From the NCBI RefSeq assembly GCF_945859685.1, contig NC_079148.1:25741946-25805945 (forward strand): a DNA stretch of 64,000 bases. Direction: 5' to 3'. Made by a program: the position numbers and the translations under genes. The DNA comes from Eupeodes corollae. Lineage: Eukaryota; Arthropoda; Insecta; Diptera; Syrphidae. Below, one piece after another: positions 1-11,300 of this stretch. The notes beneath the pieces were generated by a model. That model did no database searches. It saw only the letters and a program-made list of their open reading frames with translations, and was not told the DNA's origin. How positions within the stretch are numbered: position 1 is the stretch's first letter; each line of letters begins with the position of its first letter.

Positions 1-657
1 ACACCAGGAGAAAAGTTACAACCTCATCACGTTAAACATACTTTGAAGTTAGGTGGGGGTCCATTTTGATCTGGGGATGTATGATGGCGAGAGGAGTTGG
101 AAGTACACACAATATCAAAGGACGTATGACGTCATCATCTTATATTGGGATTTTGAATTGTTATTTGATTGAATCGCTGGTAATATTCGGTGTTGAAGCT
201 TCGGGCATTGTGTTCCAGCAACACAATGATCCGAAGCATACTGACAAGATCACCCAAAAATGGTTAACAGATCACGGCTACACAATTTTAAAACAAAAAA
301 ATAAAACCAGCGTTTAAAAATTTAAGCCCAGGGATATATAAGAATTTGGTTGACAGTATGCCCAATCGAATACAAGCGGTAATTGACGCTAAAGGGGGAA
401 ACACAAAATCTTAACTATCCAACGCTTTTGAAAAAAAAAACATAAAATCGATCAAGCTTTGAACATTTCTTTTTGTTTATATTTGATATTTTGAAATAGA
501 AAATGCAATTATTTAAATTTATATTAAGATTTCTAATATTTGAAATAAAATATTCATACGAAATTTGAATTTTTTCATTTACATTTTAGACTTGAAACAA
601 AATATTTTCATTTTTCATAGTAAAGCGTGATCAATTTTGTGATTCACTGTATGTGTA
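1..657 (+). pseudogene. Tc1-like transposase remnant (C-terminal half) with probable 3' inverted repeat
   Basis: From about position 57 the plus strand reads a Tc1 DDE transposase core: a WGCMM motif, the segment giving Y-x-x-IL, then FQQHNDPKHT, where Tc1 proteins have QQDNDPKHT. The second catalytic Asp is therefore replaced by His. After residue 83 a stop and frame changes remove the SPDLNPIE region. The normal Tc1 C-terminus reappears around 358-413 (RIQAVIDAKGG, then TAA). Near 640-655 the sequence TTCACTGTATGT followed by TA looks like a Tc1 terminal repeat end. The window edge cuts the 5' half. The copy is clearly dead. Confidence 0.8.
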
Positions 658-826
658 CATAATGTTTTACTATTAAATCACTTTCTTAAAAGCCTAATCG
701 TTATAGAGTTACGAAAAAGTCTATAAACATTTAGAAGGGAGATTATACGATAATGTAATCATTGTGCGATCAACCGCTTTTAAACCGTGCACCTAGAATG
801 TAAAATGATTTACCCAACTCTATTTT

Positions 827-2107
827 TAACTTCCCATAGGAAGTCATTGTAATGGGTCCGATTTGTCAAATTTAAAATTTTGACATTTCTCGACGTTTCA
901 AGGTCCCTAGAGTGGAAATAAAAGATTTTTTAAAAGATGTCTGTGCGTTCGTGTGTACGTACTTTCGTACGTCCGTACGTTAGCGACGTTTTTTCGTCGT
1001 CCATAGCTCAAAAACAGTTATACAGATAATAATGCAGAAAGATGCAGAAAGGGCTCTCAAGAAAATTGCTTGAAATTCTAAAAAAGCAGTTTAAAAAAAG
1101 GTGAAAACTTTGGTTAACCTTAAATATCTCACGAACCAAAAACGCTAAGGACTCGAATTTAATTTTATATAATAAATTTATTGTAACGTTAAACTAAATA
1201 AGTATGTTTTTTGAAAAAAAATCCAATAAACGGTTTTTTTATAAATCAAAAAAACTGAAGAAAAAAAATTGTAACCTCGAAAATTTTACAAATAAAAATT
1301 GATTTTATCTCTAAAACAATTTTTTTGCAAGGTAAAATAACGTTTCTAACATCTGGTAAAATTTTGAGAAAATCGAATTGATAGTTTTTTTTACAAAAAA
1401 TAAAAACCTAAACAAAATCAACAAAAGTTAGTAAAAATTGCTTTTCGACTTAAATTACTTTTCAAAATTTTAAGACATTGGCTTTAAACTAATTTATTTT
1501 TTTTAAATATTGTTGTCGAAATTGAGTACCATTTTGAGATAATTAACAAAAGTTTATAAAAATTGATTTTCGACTTCAATATCTTTTCAAAACTTTAAGA
1601 TATTGGCTTCAAGCTAATTTCATCTTATAGAAAATATTGTTTTCAACATTCGATAAAATTTTGAGAAAAATCGAATTGACAGTTTTTAAACAATAAAAAT
1701 GTACTTTTGACTCAAATAGCTTCTCAAAAATTAAAAACATTATTTTTAAACTTATTTTATAAAATCTACAAAAAACTCTACGAACATTTGGTAAAAATGA
1801 TGTTCGGTTCTCGATACCACGTGAACAATAGAAGATATTGACTTCAAGTTAATTTCATTCATCCAATTTGTATTTGTTTATGTAATAAATAAAAGATTTC
1901 ATGAAATGCTACTAAAATTGATAAAAATTGTTTAACGACTAAAAAATCTATTTCACAAAAATAGATTTTGAAATAAAACTATTTCATCATACTTTTAGAA
2001 TAATTCAATTGACAACTTTTTCAACAAAACACGAAAACCTACAAACCTTTTAAGAAAGACAAATCGACAGACAGGATGGGAAGATATCAGTGTGGGTCAC
2101 ATCCCAG
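827..2107 (+). repeat. Interspersed repeat family 'palindrome-start', copy 1 (full length)
   Basis: It begins with the palindrome AACTTCCCATAGGAAGT. An alternating purine-pyrimidine stretch rich in ACGT follows (about 945-990). Then come several degenerate units of roughly 140-150 bp, each with a 'tttTCGACt..ATATCTTTTCAAAA' core (1380-2000). It ends with ATGGGAAG..TATCAGTG and a small TGGG/CCCA hairpin. Copies of the same layout lie at 20514-21404 and 31819-32423. The start (AACTTCCCAT) and end (ATGGGAAG) are inverted relative to each other. No coding capacity is visible. The class is uncertain; the layout resembles non-autonomous Helentron/DINE-1 elements of flies. Confidence 0.75.
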
Positions 2108-4020
2108 CTTCTTTTCCCCTTCTTTTTTGATATTCAAAAGCTTAGGACAAATGTGCATCGATATCTCCTCTTAAATCCTTCCCTGTTTTCCTAACGATCT
2201 CCCTATCATTAAACTTTAAACATGTTAAGGGTAGTAACTACCCCTTCAGTATCTCCAAATTGTAATAGATAGAAGAACTCCAAAACAGTTTTCAGGTCAT
2301 AAATTTAAATCTTTTTTTGCAATTCAATTTTTACTATAATCATAATCTACATTATTTGAATTCTATTGATTGAAATAATAATGATTGGTTTTATTTTTAA
2401 AAAATCTTTAAGGAAGCATTACTGTTATTTGAGAAACCTACTTAGCTGGGCATACATATAAATGCTAAACACCCATAAACGATTTAAATAATAAATGTTG
2501 TTTACTTTGTTAAAAATACCCAAATACAGATTATTAAAAATTTAGCATTTTTTTGTCATAAAACAATAAAACTAAATTTATCATTGAGTATTTGTTTACG
2601 CATCTTGAACTCAAAGATTGTTTTTCTTTTATTTAAATTAAGACAAAATCATAAACTCAAGATGATATGACAAAGTCATATAAGAAATAGCTTAGTGGAT
2701 AATTAGAAACAAAAGACAACTAGGGTATTTTTTTGTTGTCACTCATTGAAGACGTGTTAGAAATATAAAAATAAATAAAAAAATAAATATTTAAAAAATA
2801 ATATTAGACTTTGATTAGTTAGATAAATAGTATTAAACTAAGATCAATCTCATTAACCCATTTTGAGTGTCTATAGCAAATAAAATAAAATTGTTGGTCA
2901 TAAAATCGAAAGAAGTTGAAATAAGACTATTCGCATATGGAACTAAGTCCAGGGATAACGTGTATCAGTTGGTACACACATGAGGCTAAAAGTTTATAAA
3001 ATAAAAAGATTTGTTATTTATAAAAATCATGTATTTGATTAATATTATTGTATTGGTGCGAATACATGAAGTGTATATTAAGGATAGATTTCCTGATTTA
3101 TCCTGGTAGAAGATTCAAACTTAATCAACATTTTGATGATAAGACACTCTGTGATCCTACGAGACGATTTCCAATCTTAGGGATAGACAACAGACTAATG
3201 CTAGGCGGAGAGTGTGGCTCATGTATGCATTTGGTTGAAATTATTAGGGGTTTCATCAATAACTCCTGCTTCATGAGGGTTTTGATCAGTAACTCCTGTA
3301 GAATAACAACAATAAGGCATATTTTGAGACTAAAACATTCATACATTGCATTAAAACAATTTTAAAATACACAATACGCGAATGATAACAACTATTTTGT
3401 ATGAAACTTCAAAAATTAAAACTTGTTCCATTAAGTCAACTTAATAGGTTCTCTATTTCAATGTCACTCGAAAACTGAACAAAAAGTGGACAAAATTCCA
3501 TTCGACACGATAGAATAATTTTCTTTTATGACCTAATGAAAGCTCCTATAGAATTGTAATGAATACTTTTAGGATGTATTTAAAATCATTTGAAATGTGG
3601 ATCAAAGGACAATGGTAATTTTGGTCCCAGCTCTAATAGGGCTAAGTGTGGAATTATTAAAAAGGGTCTGTAAATAAGAACATTTTTTACTATGGCGACC
3701 AGCCTGAGGCCTTAGTACTTTCGGAGATATTTATATACACATGTAAAAGAAGTAATGATTTGTATGTTGTTGTGTTTATCACTTGTCAAAAGTTACGACC
3801 TTGTACGGCCCAAGGATAAGACGAATCATCACATCCCCAGGGAATAGTCATCCATTCAGTAAGTCTCTCGTTCGTATGGCGCTAGTGACGACCTTCCGCT
3901 GCTGTTAAAGTTTTCTCTGTGTCATATCTTTTATTTTCATCCCTCATCCCTGCAAACCTACTGGATCCTGGTATCTGGTGGTTTTAAACGTTGACATCTG
4001 CTAAAACACTGATTTTATTG
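2108..4020. other. AT-rich intergenic DNA, no supported gene
   Basis: Low-complexity AT-rich sequence. A 105-codon open frame at 3048-3365 has no family resemblance. It contains a near-duplicate of about 23 bp (ATCAATAACTCCTGC and ATCAGTAACTCCTG, around 3256 and 3286), which suggests noncoding repeat drift. Confidence 0.5.
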
Positions 4021-4034
4021 TCTTGCTACTCAAA

Positions 4035-4199
4035 ATGGAACAGCAAAATCGTAGCTGTGTGTTATGTCTGTCGGCAAGGCCTGTACCACGGAAGATACCA
4101 ACGCCACTTATGGACAGACGGTCTGTCAATATAAGGAAGGAACAGAATATGTGGCAACATAATCCGTATTGGACCTTTAGCTCGTACAGAAGTACCTAA
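4035..4199 (+). CDS. Short open frame of 54 codons, possible retroelement 5' coding fragment
   Basis: An ATG at 4035 opens 54 codons to TAA at 4197. The frame starts MEQQNRSCVLCLSARP and contains one C-x-x-C pair. The surrounding 3780-4260 is less AT-rich than its flanks and looks like transposon material, possibly the leader and gag start of an LTR element. I could not match it to a family and found no paired LTR in the window. Treat as unclassified. Confidence 0.2.
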   Translation: MEQQNRSCVLCLSARPVPRKIPTPLMDRRSVNIRKEQNMWQHNPYWTFSSYRST

Positions 4200-4449
4200 G
4201 CGTCATCAGAGTGAGCTTGTTTTATTGTTCTATCGGACCTTCAACTACAAAATGTATTATTGTTACAAACTAATCAGCAACAATGAAGATAGTAATATAG
4301 AATAATATTATTGTTCTTGACTGACAGGTCATCGTAGCATGAGTACGTGTGCTCATATTGTCTTGATTGTGTGGCCTTGTGCTGTCTTCCTCGATACCAT
4401 TATCATAGATCACCATAGTTAACTGTATTTTTCTTTTTGTATTTAACGT

Positions 4450-5215
4450 TTTAATGTACACACTTACTTACTTTAGCTTGTTGTCTTCAGTTTTGAATAC
4501 CAAGCCGGTGTGCGTCGGTGTTAACTTGATCACTCCACCGGAGATTAGGTCTGCCTCTGCATGTGGTTCCTTCAGGCTTAGCGTTTATTACCTTACTGGA
4601 GCTGGAGCTTCGAGGTTCATTCGCTCTACATGTCCTAATTAACTTAATCGTTGAGCACTTATTTTCTTGACCAGTGGAAAGTCCCTGTACAGCTTTGTAG
4701 AGTTTGTGATTGTATTGTCTCCGCCAGATATTATTTTGCCTGTCGACACAAACCGGTCCATATATCATACGTAGATACTTTTTCTTGATGATATCAAGAG
4801 ATTCTTCAACCACTTGGGAAAAAGTTCATACTTGTGAACTATACAGACTGGGACGATAAAGGACCTCATTTCGCAATTGCTTACTTAGACCAAAAAAAGA
4901 GCGATAAGCAAGAGTTATTCTATGTTTGATTTTAGCGCTGATGTCATTTGAAGAGTTAACAGCAGTACCAAGACAGATATATTAATTTAACAGCTCGAAG
5001 TTACACCAATCAATGATCACGCTCTGACCGAGTCTACGATGGGAATCGACTCTATTCGATGACAATAAATTATTCGTTTTGTCCTCGGTAATCACAAGAC
5101 CAATTTTTTTCGCTTCAGAATCAATACCGGAGAAGGCAAACGTAGCTACTCGTTTGGTTGTTCCAATAATGTCGAAGTCATTGGCAATTCCAAGATTCGC
5201 CAATGTTCCAAATTT
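4450..5215 (-). pseudogene. RTE-like LINE, C-terminal reverse transcriptase remnant
   Basis: Read on the minus strand from about 5215, the protein resembles the end of an RTE-type LINE polyprotein. First comes a degenerate catalytic block ANDFDIIG (expected YADDIDIIG). Next is IDSEAKKIGLVITEDKTN, typical of the segment after the catalytic Asp pair. Then LGQSVIIDWCNFE follows and, after a frame change, KKYLRMIYGPV, RRQYNHKLY and GRPNLRWSDQV near the C-terminus. The catalytic Tyr-Ala-Asp-Asp is destroyed and at least one frameshift separates the blocks near 4815-4980. A further open stretch upstream (5215-5482) is in frame but not recognisable. Confidence 0.75.
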
Positions 5216-5482
5216 CGATCGAAAGTGAATTGATTCACTTTTTAATTTCACGTGAAATGAAATTGCATGTTCTTCAATTCGATCGGCTTTGAAAACTTCG
5301 AATTGTTTCGAACTGTCAGAACTGAAGGATAATCCATTTTTATTTTGTTTCTGAATTAAATTTTTTGCTGTTTGGAAGATGGATGCAATATTATTGAAAA
5401 ATTTAAGTAAAAACAATTCAAGAGAAAAAATAAAAAGACGAATTTTGCCAAATAAATCAAATATAATGGGTTTACCTGACAC

Positions 5483-6327
5483 AATCTAAGTGTGTGAAAA
5501 TTTTATAGAATTTTTCTGATAAATAAAGTAAATTCTTGATTTCCCCTTTGAGCTTTCATTATAATTTTAGATTAAGCAAAGACTATTTTTAATATGTTTT
5601 AAGGGAAATAGAACCTTTTATAATAACTTCATCGAATCCTTCAATTCTAAAACTTGCTGCAACCCTCCGATTCCTAGCTGAAGGAACGTATGAAAGATCA
5701 ATTCACAGAAATAAAAAATGCGATCTGAATGCGATCAAAAAATGGGACAAACCGAAATACAGAACATCTATTTGCATGTTCGAAATAACGAATTGTGGAA
5801 CACCCAAACTCACTTTCTCAAAGTGTATTTTTAATAAGTGAAATGCAGAACATGAGCAATTGTGTATAGTTTCGAAATATGGAGCCATTGGTGGTTAGCA
5901 CCACTCTCTAAAAAACAACATTGAAGCAGCTATGTACATGATAGCGCGTCGCCTTATCGAAGTCCTCTGTTGGTCTAGAAAGTTTAGGTTGTAAAGTATA
6001 ATTATATGAAAAAAAAAACAATTATAACCAAATCTTAAAGTTGTATGTATAGACATAGAGAGAGAGTTAGGGGTAGAAGGTTAGTTATTCGTACCAGCCT
6101 AATGCTTATAAACCATAACCACGTCTTTTATGGTTAGTGTATTTATACTGTAACTGTTGAACATATATTTCTTTTATATTGTCCTTATGGAGAGATATTA
6201 CTCCCTAAAATACAGCTAATCGAGCGCCGTAATAGTTTAATGTACGTCAAAATGCCCCTCTAATGATATGCGACTAGTGAAACGAGCACCACGGCCCGTA
6301 TAAAAATGCTCATTATGCCTTATTAAA
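5483..6327. other. Noncoding stretch without a supported gene
   Basis: AT-rich intergenic DNA. Around 5640-5700 a few residues (LAATLRFLAEGTY) recall the start of a PIF/Harbinger transposase domain, but the match is too short to annotate. A short run of GA repeats lies at 6055-6068. Confidence 0.4.
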
Positions 6328-6512
6328 AAATAAATAAATTGGGTGACGCAAAAGTCCGTTGAGAACTATGGCCTAGTGACTTACAAACTCTCAACCATTC
6401 CTGTGTGCGAGTACTGTTGTCAGAAATGGAGGGGACCTACAGTTTTAAGCCGAATCCAAACGGCGAATTTGTAAAAGCGCTTTTCATGACAATGATTTTT
6501 TGCCTTATTGGT
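6328..6512 (-). mobile_element. SINE, 5'-truncated copy (minus strand)
   Basis: Reverse complement of the body of the SINE seen in full at 51192-51512. It shares CCATTCCTGTGTGCGAGTAC, the GTGACTTACAA block and the end motif ATTGGGTG. The tRNA-like head is missing. The tail on this strand is an ATTTATTT-type run (plus-strand AAATAAATAAATT at about 6328-6341), matching the other copies. Confidence 0.85.
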
Positions 6513-7876
6513 TTTTCATAATTGATTGCACTCCATTTCTAGAACCAGCCAAATACTTTGTCTGTTGAAAATTCAACAATATAAATTAAGAATGACATTT
6601 TGAATTCTATGATTGTAACATGTATTTTAATATTTGTCCATTTTTATACAATTGTTTTTCTGTTCCATATTTGTTATGTACAATAAAAAAAATATATGTA
6701 GACATTAACATTTTGTAAGTATAAAAATATTTGTGTGCAAACAGAAATATGGTTTCATTTTAAATATTGAGATTTAAACGTACATATTATGTATGCATGT
6801 ATATACATAAATATGTTTATGTACCATTATACAATAATATTTTCTTTACTTTTTACTTTAACAATTTCTATTTTTCTATAATAAATATACAACATTTCTA
6901 TTTGATTTTGTTTTGTATTAATGTGTAAATATAAACTCTTAACAATCCTTTTTGTTAAAACATAAATATATTAGTAATTATTTTTTTTTCGAATGGTAAA
7001 TAACTTATCTAGGTTCTAAATGTATGTATATTATATAAGCCATCGGCTTGCTTGTAAAAAAAAGCTTGAGAATAAAATCGTTATTTGCAAACTAAATTAA
7101 AATTGATATACTTTTTGCATAGGTACCTACTATTATATTTTGTATAGGCTAATAAATATATTTACATTTGTAATTGGATGTGTGCATTTTAGAAGTTGGC
7201 ACACTCTAAAAGTTTGTCTTCTATTAAATTTTTTAAGGTACGATCTTTCTGGTCACCACGGGGAGAATATAATGACTTTTGATTTTATTTCTTCTATTTT
7301 GTGATTTTTTTTTGTAAATGATTACGAATAAATGTATATTATTTTTAGTTCTTTTTTAACTATGATTGTTGTATTGTATAAAAGCTCTATATTATTTGTG
7401 ATGGTTTTGTTTGTGTTTTAATAAAAAAAAATGATGACGATTTAGTTTAAACAACCGATATTGCATTTCATTGTAAAAATGGACGAATGTCTGGCCTGGT
7501 CTGGTCTGATTTAAGCTTTCAATTAAACTCAAAGTTGTGTATTGTGTATAACTTCAAATAATGTCACTGTGTCATATAACTATTATTTGTTTGTTTTATA
7601 AATAAATTACATATACAAAAAATTGTTTAAAACATTAAAAAATCTACACAACATTTGATCAAACGAAAACTGTTATTTCGTAGAAAAAATCTGTAAATAA
7701 AGGCAGTTCTTGAGTATTAAATGTGTATTAAATATTGTTGTTACTAATTTCAATACATAATATTAACGACTTTTCTTTAAAGCTTAATCCATTTTTTGAA
7801 ATTGTACAATTACTCATTTTCTACGTATAAAGCTTTGTTGAGCACATTTACATATAATATTCTTAATTTTTTCGTA
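6513..7876. other. AT-rich intergenic DNA downstream of the anoctamin gene
   Basis: No open frame or recognisable element. It separates the truncated SINE from the presumed 3' end of the minus-strand anoctamin transcript. Confidence 0.5.
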
Positions 7877-7882
7877 TTTATT
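7877..7882 (-). promoter_or_regulatory. Candidate polyadenylation signal of the anoctamin transcript
   Basis: AATAAA on the minus strand, about 133 nt after the TAG stop at 8015-8017. Other AATAAA-like words occur further downstream in this AT-rich DNA, so the actual cleavage site is not fixed by sequence. Confidence 0.4.
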
Positions 7883-8014
7883 TATGTACCTACTTAAATT
7901 AAATTTTTCTTATTTTAATTACAATTGAAAGAAACTAGCTTTTTCTTTTTTTCGTACGAGGAATTCGAAGCAGATAAATGCAATTATATAACTTACTACA
8001 GTGTAAACTAAAAA

Positions 8015-8305
8015 CTAGACCGATGATGTTTGTTCTTCATTGTTTTCATCGTTTACAGTATTGTAGCGCCGCCTTAGTACATCGTTTTCTAGGGAAATTT
8101 TAGGGTGATCTGATAACGACGTGGCATTGCTATCTGCAGGCTGTTGGTTTCGGGCTTGGGATGCCAATTCAGCGGCAGCTTTTTTCTCATATTCGATTAT
8201 GTTTTCACGCAAAAGGAAGTCTTCTCGTTTGATTTGTTTAAGAAGTTTTCCTGGTACATCCGGAATCGACCAAGCCACTATTGCTTGAATCATACCGACA
8301 ATGTT
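8015..8305 (-). CDS. Anoctamin exon 15: end of TM10 and cytosolic C-terminus
   Basis: Residues 902-997. The acceptor is a long T-run ending CAG at 8306-8308. It begins NIVGMIQAIVAWSIPDVP, the conserved end of TM10. A charged cytosolic tail follows, rich in Lys/Glu then Asn/Ser/Gln, ending in TAG. The tail is the least conserved part of the family. Confidence 0.95.
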   Translation of the reverse strand, partial: NIVGMIQAIVAWSIPDVPGKLLKQIKREDFLLRENIIEYEKKAAAELASQARNQQPADSNATSLSDHPKISLENDVLRRRYNTVNDENNEEQTSSV

Positions 8306-11300
8306 CTGTTTTTTTTTTTTCAAAGGAGTAATAATAAGATTTAAAAAGAGATTCAAAAATGTCACTTAAAAAAAAACATACCTGAAAGATAACAATAAAC
8401 GCCAACCTTGCTGTCAATATTTTCCAATAAATCAATGGTCGCTTATAGGGTGCATCATCCCATGGAGGATTTCTAAATTCAGTATACCGACAGGTGGTAA
8501 CATTTTCATAAAGACTAGTTATAGGTTGTACCTATTTATAAATTAGTATTTAAACGGACAATTAAACAAAGTTTCTTATAAGTATTAGAATTTAAAATTT
8601 AACCTGAAAATCTTCAGTATTGAAGTGAGCCAAAGTGAAATTCAAATATCCTTTTAATGATTGGTCGTGGGTTGTAGTTACATAGACTAGTTTAGGTATT
8701 AAATTTGTAGAAAATGCTATTATCATAGCCTGCGAAATAAAATTTAAAATTCAAAATTTTGTACTTTTTGAAATGTAACAAAAACAAAACTTACACTTGA
8801 TGCTACAGCAATTTTGCTTATGATTGCCATTATGTTATACCAAACACCGATGTTTCGAACTCTCTGGGCAACTGGTCTTTTAAAGAACTTTAACATTTTG
8901 AATGCATCCAAACGCATTTCTATCACATTGTTAATAAGGGCTAGAAGTGGGGCAAGTGGGAAAGCCAGACCAAACAGTGTTATGAATCCAAATTGAAGGA
9001 CTAAAAATCGAATGGAAAAATGCTAACTTCAATTTCAATACATTTAATTTTTACATACCCATTTCCAAGTACTCAAAATACAACGAACTATGTGTCCATG
9101 GTATAAGATTATAATCCTCAGTCCATTGATTACATGGAATTAGTTTTTCTTCGCTTCGTTTACGTTTTATACCGAAATTAGTTTGAAGTTTTTTATAAGC
9201 ATTCATCGCATAAGGAATTGAGATTTCAATAATTGCATTCACTGCCTGTTTTCCAACCATTATAATGACCAATTGTACACAGAGTTCCATGAGACATCCT
9301 CCTGGAGCACATTCTTCTTGTCTAAATCCAAATATTCGATTATATTTTGCTGGATAGCCAACAAATTTGCCCTTTAAAAAGGCAATATAGAAAAGCGAGG
9401 TGTAGTAGTTGACAAATTGGAATACATAATTTTTGATTGTCAGACTTTCATCGTATTCCGTTTGTGTGCGACGATATTCTAGATTTGTTAAATATACCGC
9501 AAGATGCGAATATGCATAGTCAAGTAATGAAATAACAGCTAAATCGATGACACCAGCAGTTAATGGCATAACCAGTATTTTATATGTGGCTGTATCTTCA
9601 TTTCCTAAAATACTGTGCGAGGCACGTCGAGCCATTCGATAGACGATTAATGAGAAAATTGCTATTACAGAAATGCTTATCTAAAACCAAAAAAAAACAT
9701 ATATATTGTAACAATTCTATTGTTATATATTTTTATGTTAAACTTACAAAAAGAAGCATAATTGAATAGCTGGTGAGATCTGAAAGAAATTTTATTCTCC
9801 AAAAAGGCACATCTGGTTCAAAAACATTATTGATAATTTTTAGTTTTTTCAAACGGGCTCTTCGAATTTTTGAGAGATATTGCGGTCGTGGGTGCTCAAT
9901 TTCTTGACTAAATCCTACTAGACCCCACTTGTGTATAAGACGTGCAGAATAACGTTTCCATAGTTCAAGATATATAACGGCTATAAAAAAAGAATAAACA
10001 AAATGGTTAAATTAGTTATCTTGCAGGATAGTCATGAAAGGAGTCTTACCCCAAACTGACATAACAAACGCAAACACCACAGTCAAGTTGTTATCTATCA
10101 AATAATTAATTTTCGACGAATTACAAGTATCCTGTAGTTTCCAGTAATCACATCGTTTATCACACTGTGGGCACATCAAAGTGGTTTTGTCAGCAGAACA
10201 TATTTCGGCGCTGTAACATAATTGAATAGGATAAGTTTAAAGCAAGGTAATTTCGACAATGTTGCCTTCTTACCTAATGGTATCTGAGCCCCATGTGACA
10301 AGGCCATAAACAAAACAAATAACACCAATTATGCTAACTGGTATAAGCATGTGCGTGTAAAATCCCAGCCAAGCAAAGTATAAGGCAACCTTCGGTCCGA
10401 AATATTCTCTCACATTTTCCAAAGGCTGGTGGCTAAGAAAAAATAAGAAACGAAAGATTTTCAAAGCTTCTAAGCTTATGTGAATTTTATATTTACTCTG
10501 CCCATTTTCGAATAGTTGCCCATTCATTTAAAAGTAGCTCTTTATCATTGTCCTATAATACAAATAGCATGAGAAATTCTTAACTTATATTAACATCGTT
10601 AGCAAACTTTTTACTCACATCATGCAACGGATATGCAGCTTCGTAAACTCCATCCGAAATAAGTTTTTCAATGCCTAAATTATCCGGACTTTCTTCACCT
10701 TGAACAAAATGTTGTCTTTCTAGGATGAAATTTATTATGGAGCTTCTAACAGTTGCATCGAAAAAGTTTGGTTTTTCGCAGTCAAATCTTTTTACACAAA
10801 AAAAAACTAACTTAAATTAAAAACTCTTTATGAATGAAATGATGACCCTTACAGAAGACGATAACTTCTAGAAAATTCGCAATATATTCTATATTCTCGT
10901 GGTGGAAACTTAGATGTATCCAATTCTACAGAGGAACAGCACCAACCAAAGAGGTTTTTTATGGCATCTAAGAGTTGAAAACTTTTATCAGTCAGTTCCG
11001 ATTGCCCTTTTAGCTGCAATAATAAAACAAAGTTGTATGTGTTATATTAAAGAAGTTTATATTTATAATAAGTTCAAAACTTACCCATTTCATTGGCAGT
11101 TTTATTTTAAGTATTTCACTATTACGACATAAAACTTCTAAGGGTGCATGGATTTTAACAAAATATACCCTTTGCGTTTTGTCCCTTTCCAATTGGAGGC
11201 CTTCATTTTCCAAATTAGCTTCGAATATATTTCTTTTGATTTCATTATCTGTGCTTGTGTCGTCGCCATTGTAAGCCAGTACAAAGTCAACACTCCGTTC

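Noticed and set aside
3048..3365. 105-codon plus-strand open frame
   Set aside because: No family resemblance, contains an internal imperfect duplication, and an overlapping frame exists on the other strand. Judged chance.
5630..5900. A few residues resembling a Harbinger transposase (LAATLRFLAEGTY) on the plus strand
   Set aside because: Only about a dozen residues match and no later block of the family follows, so it was not annotated as a gene.
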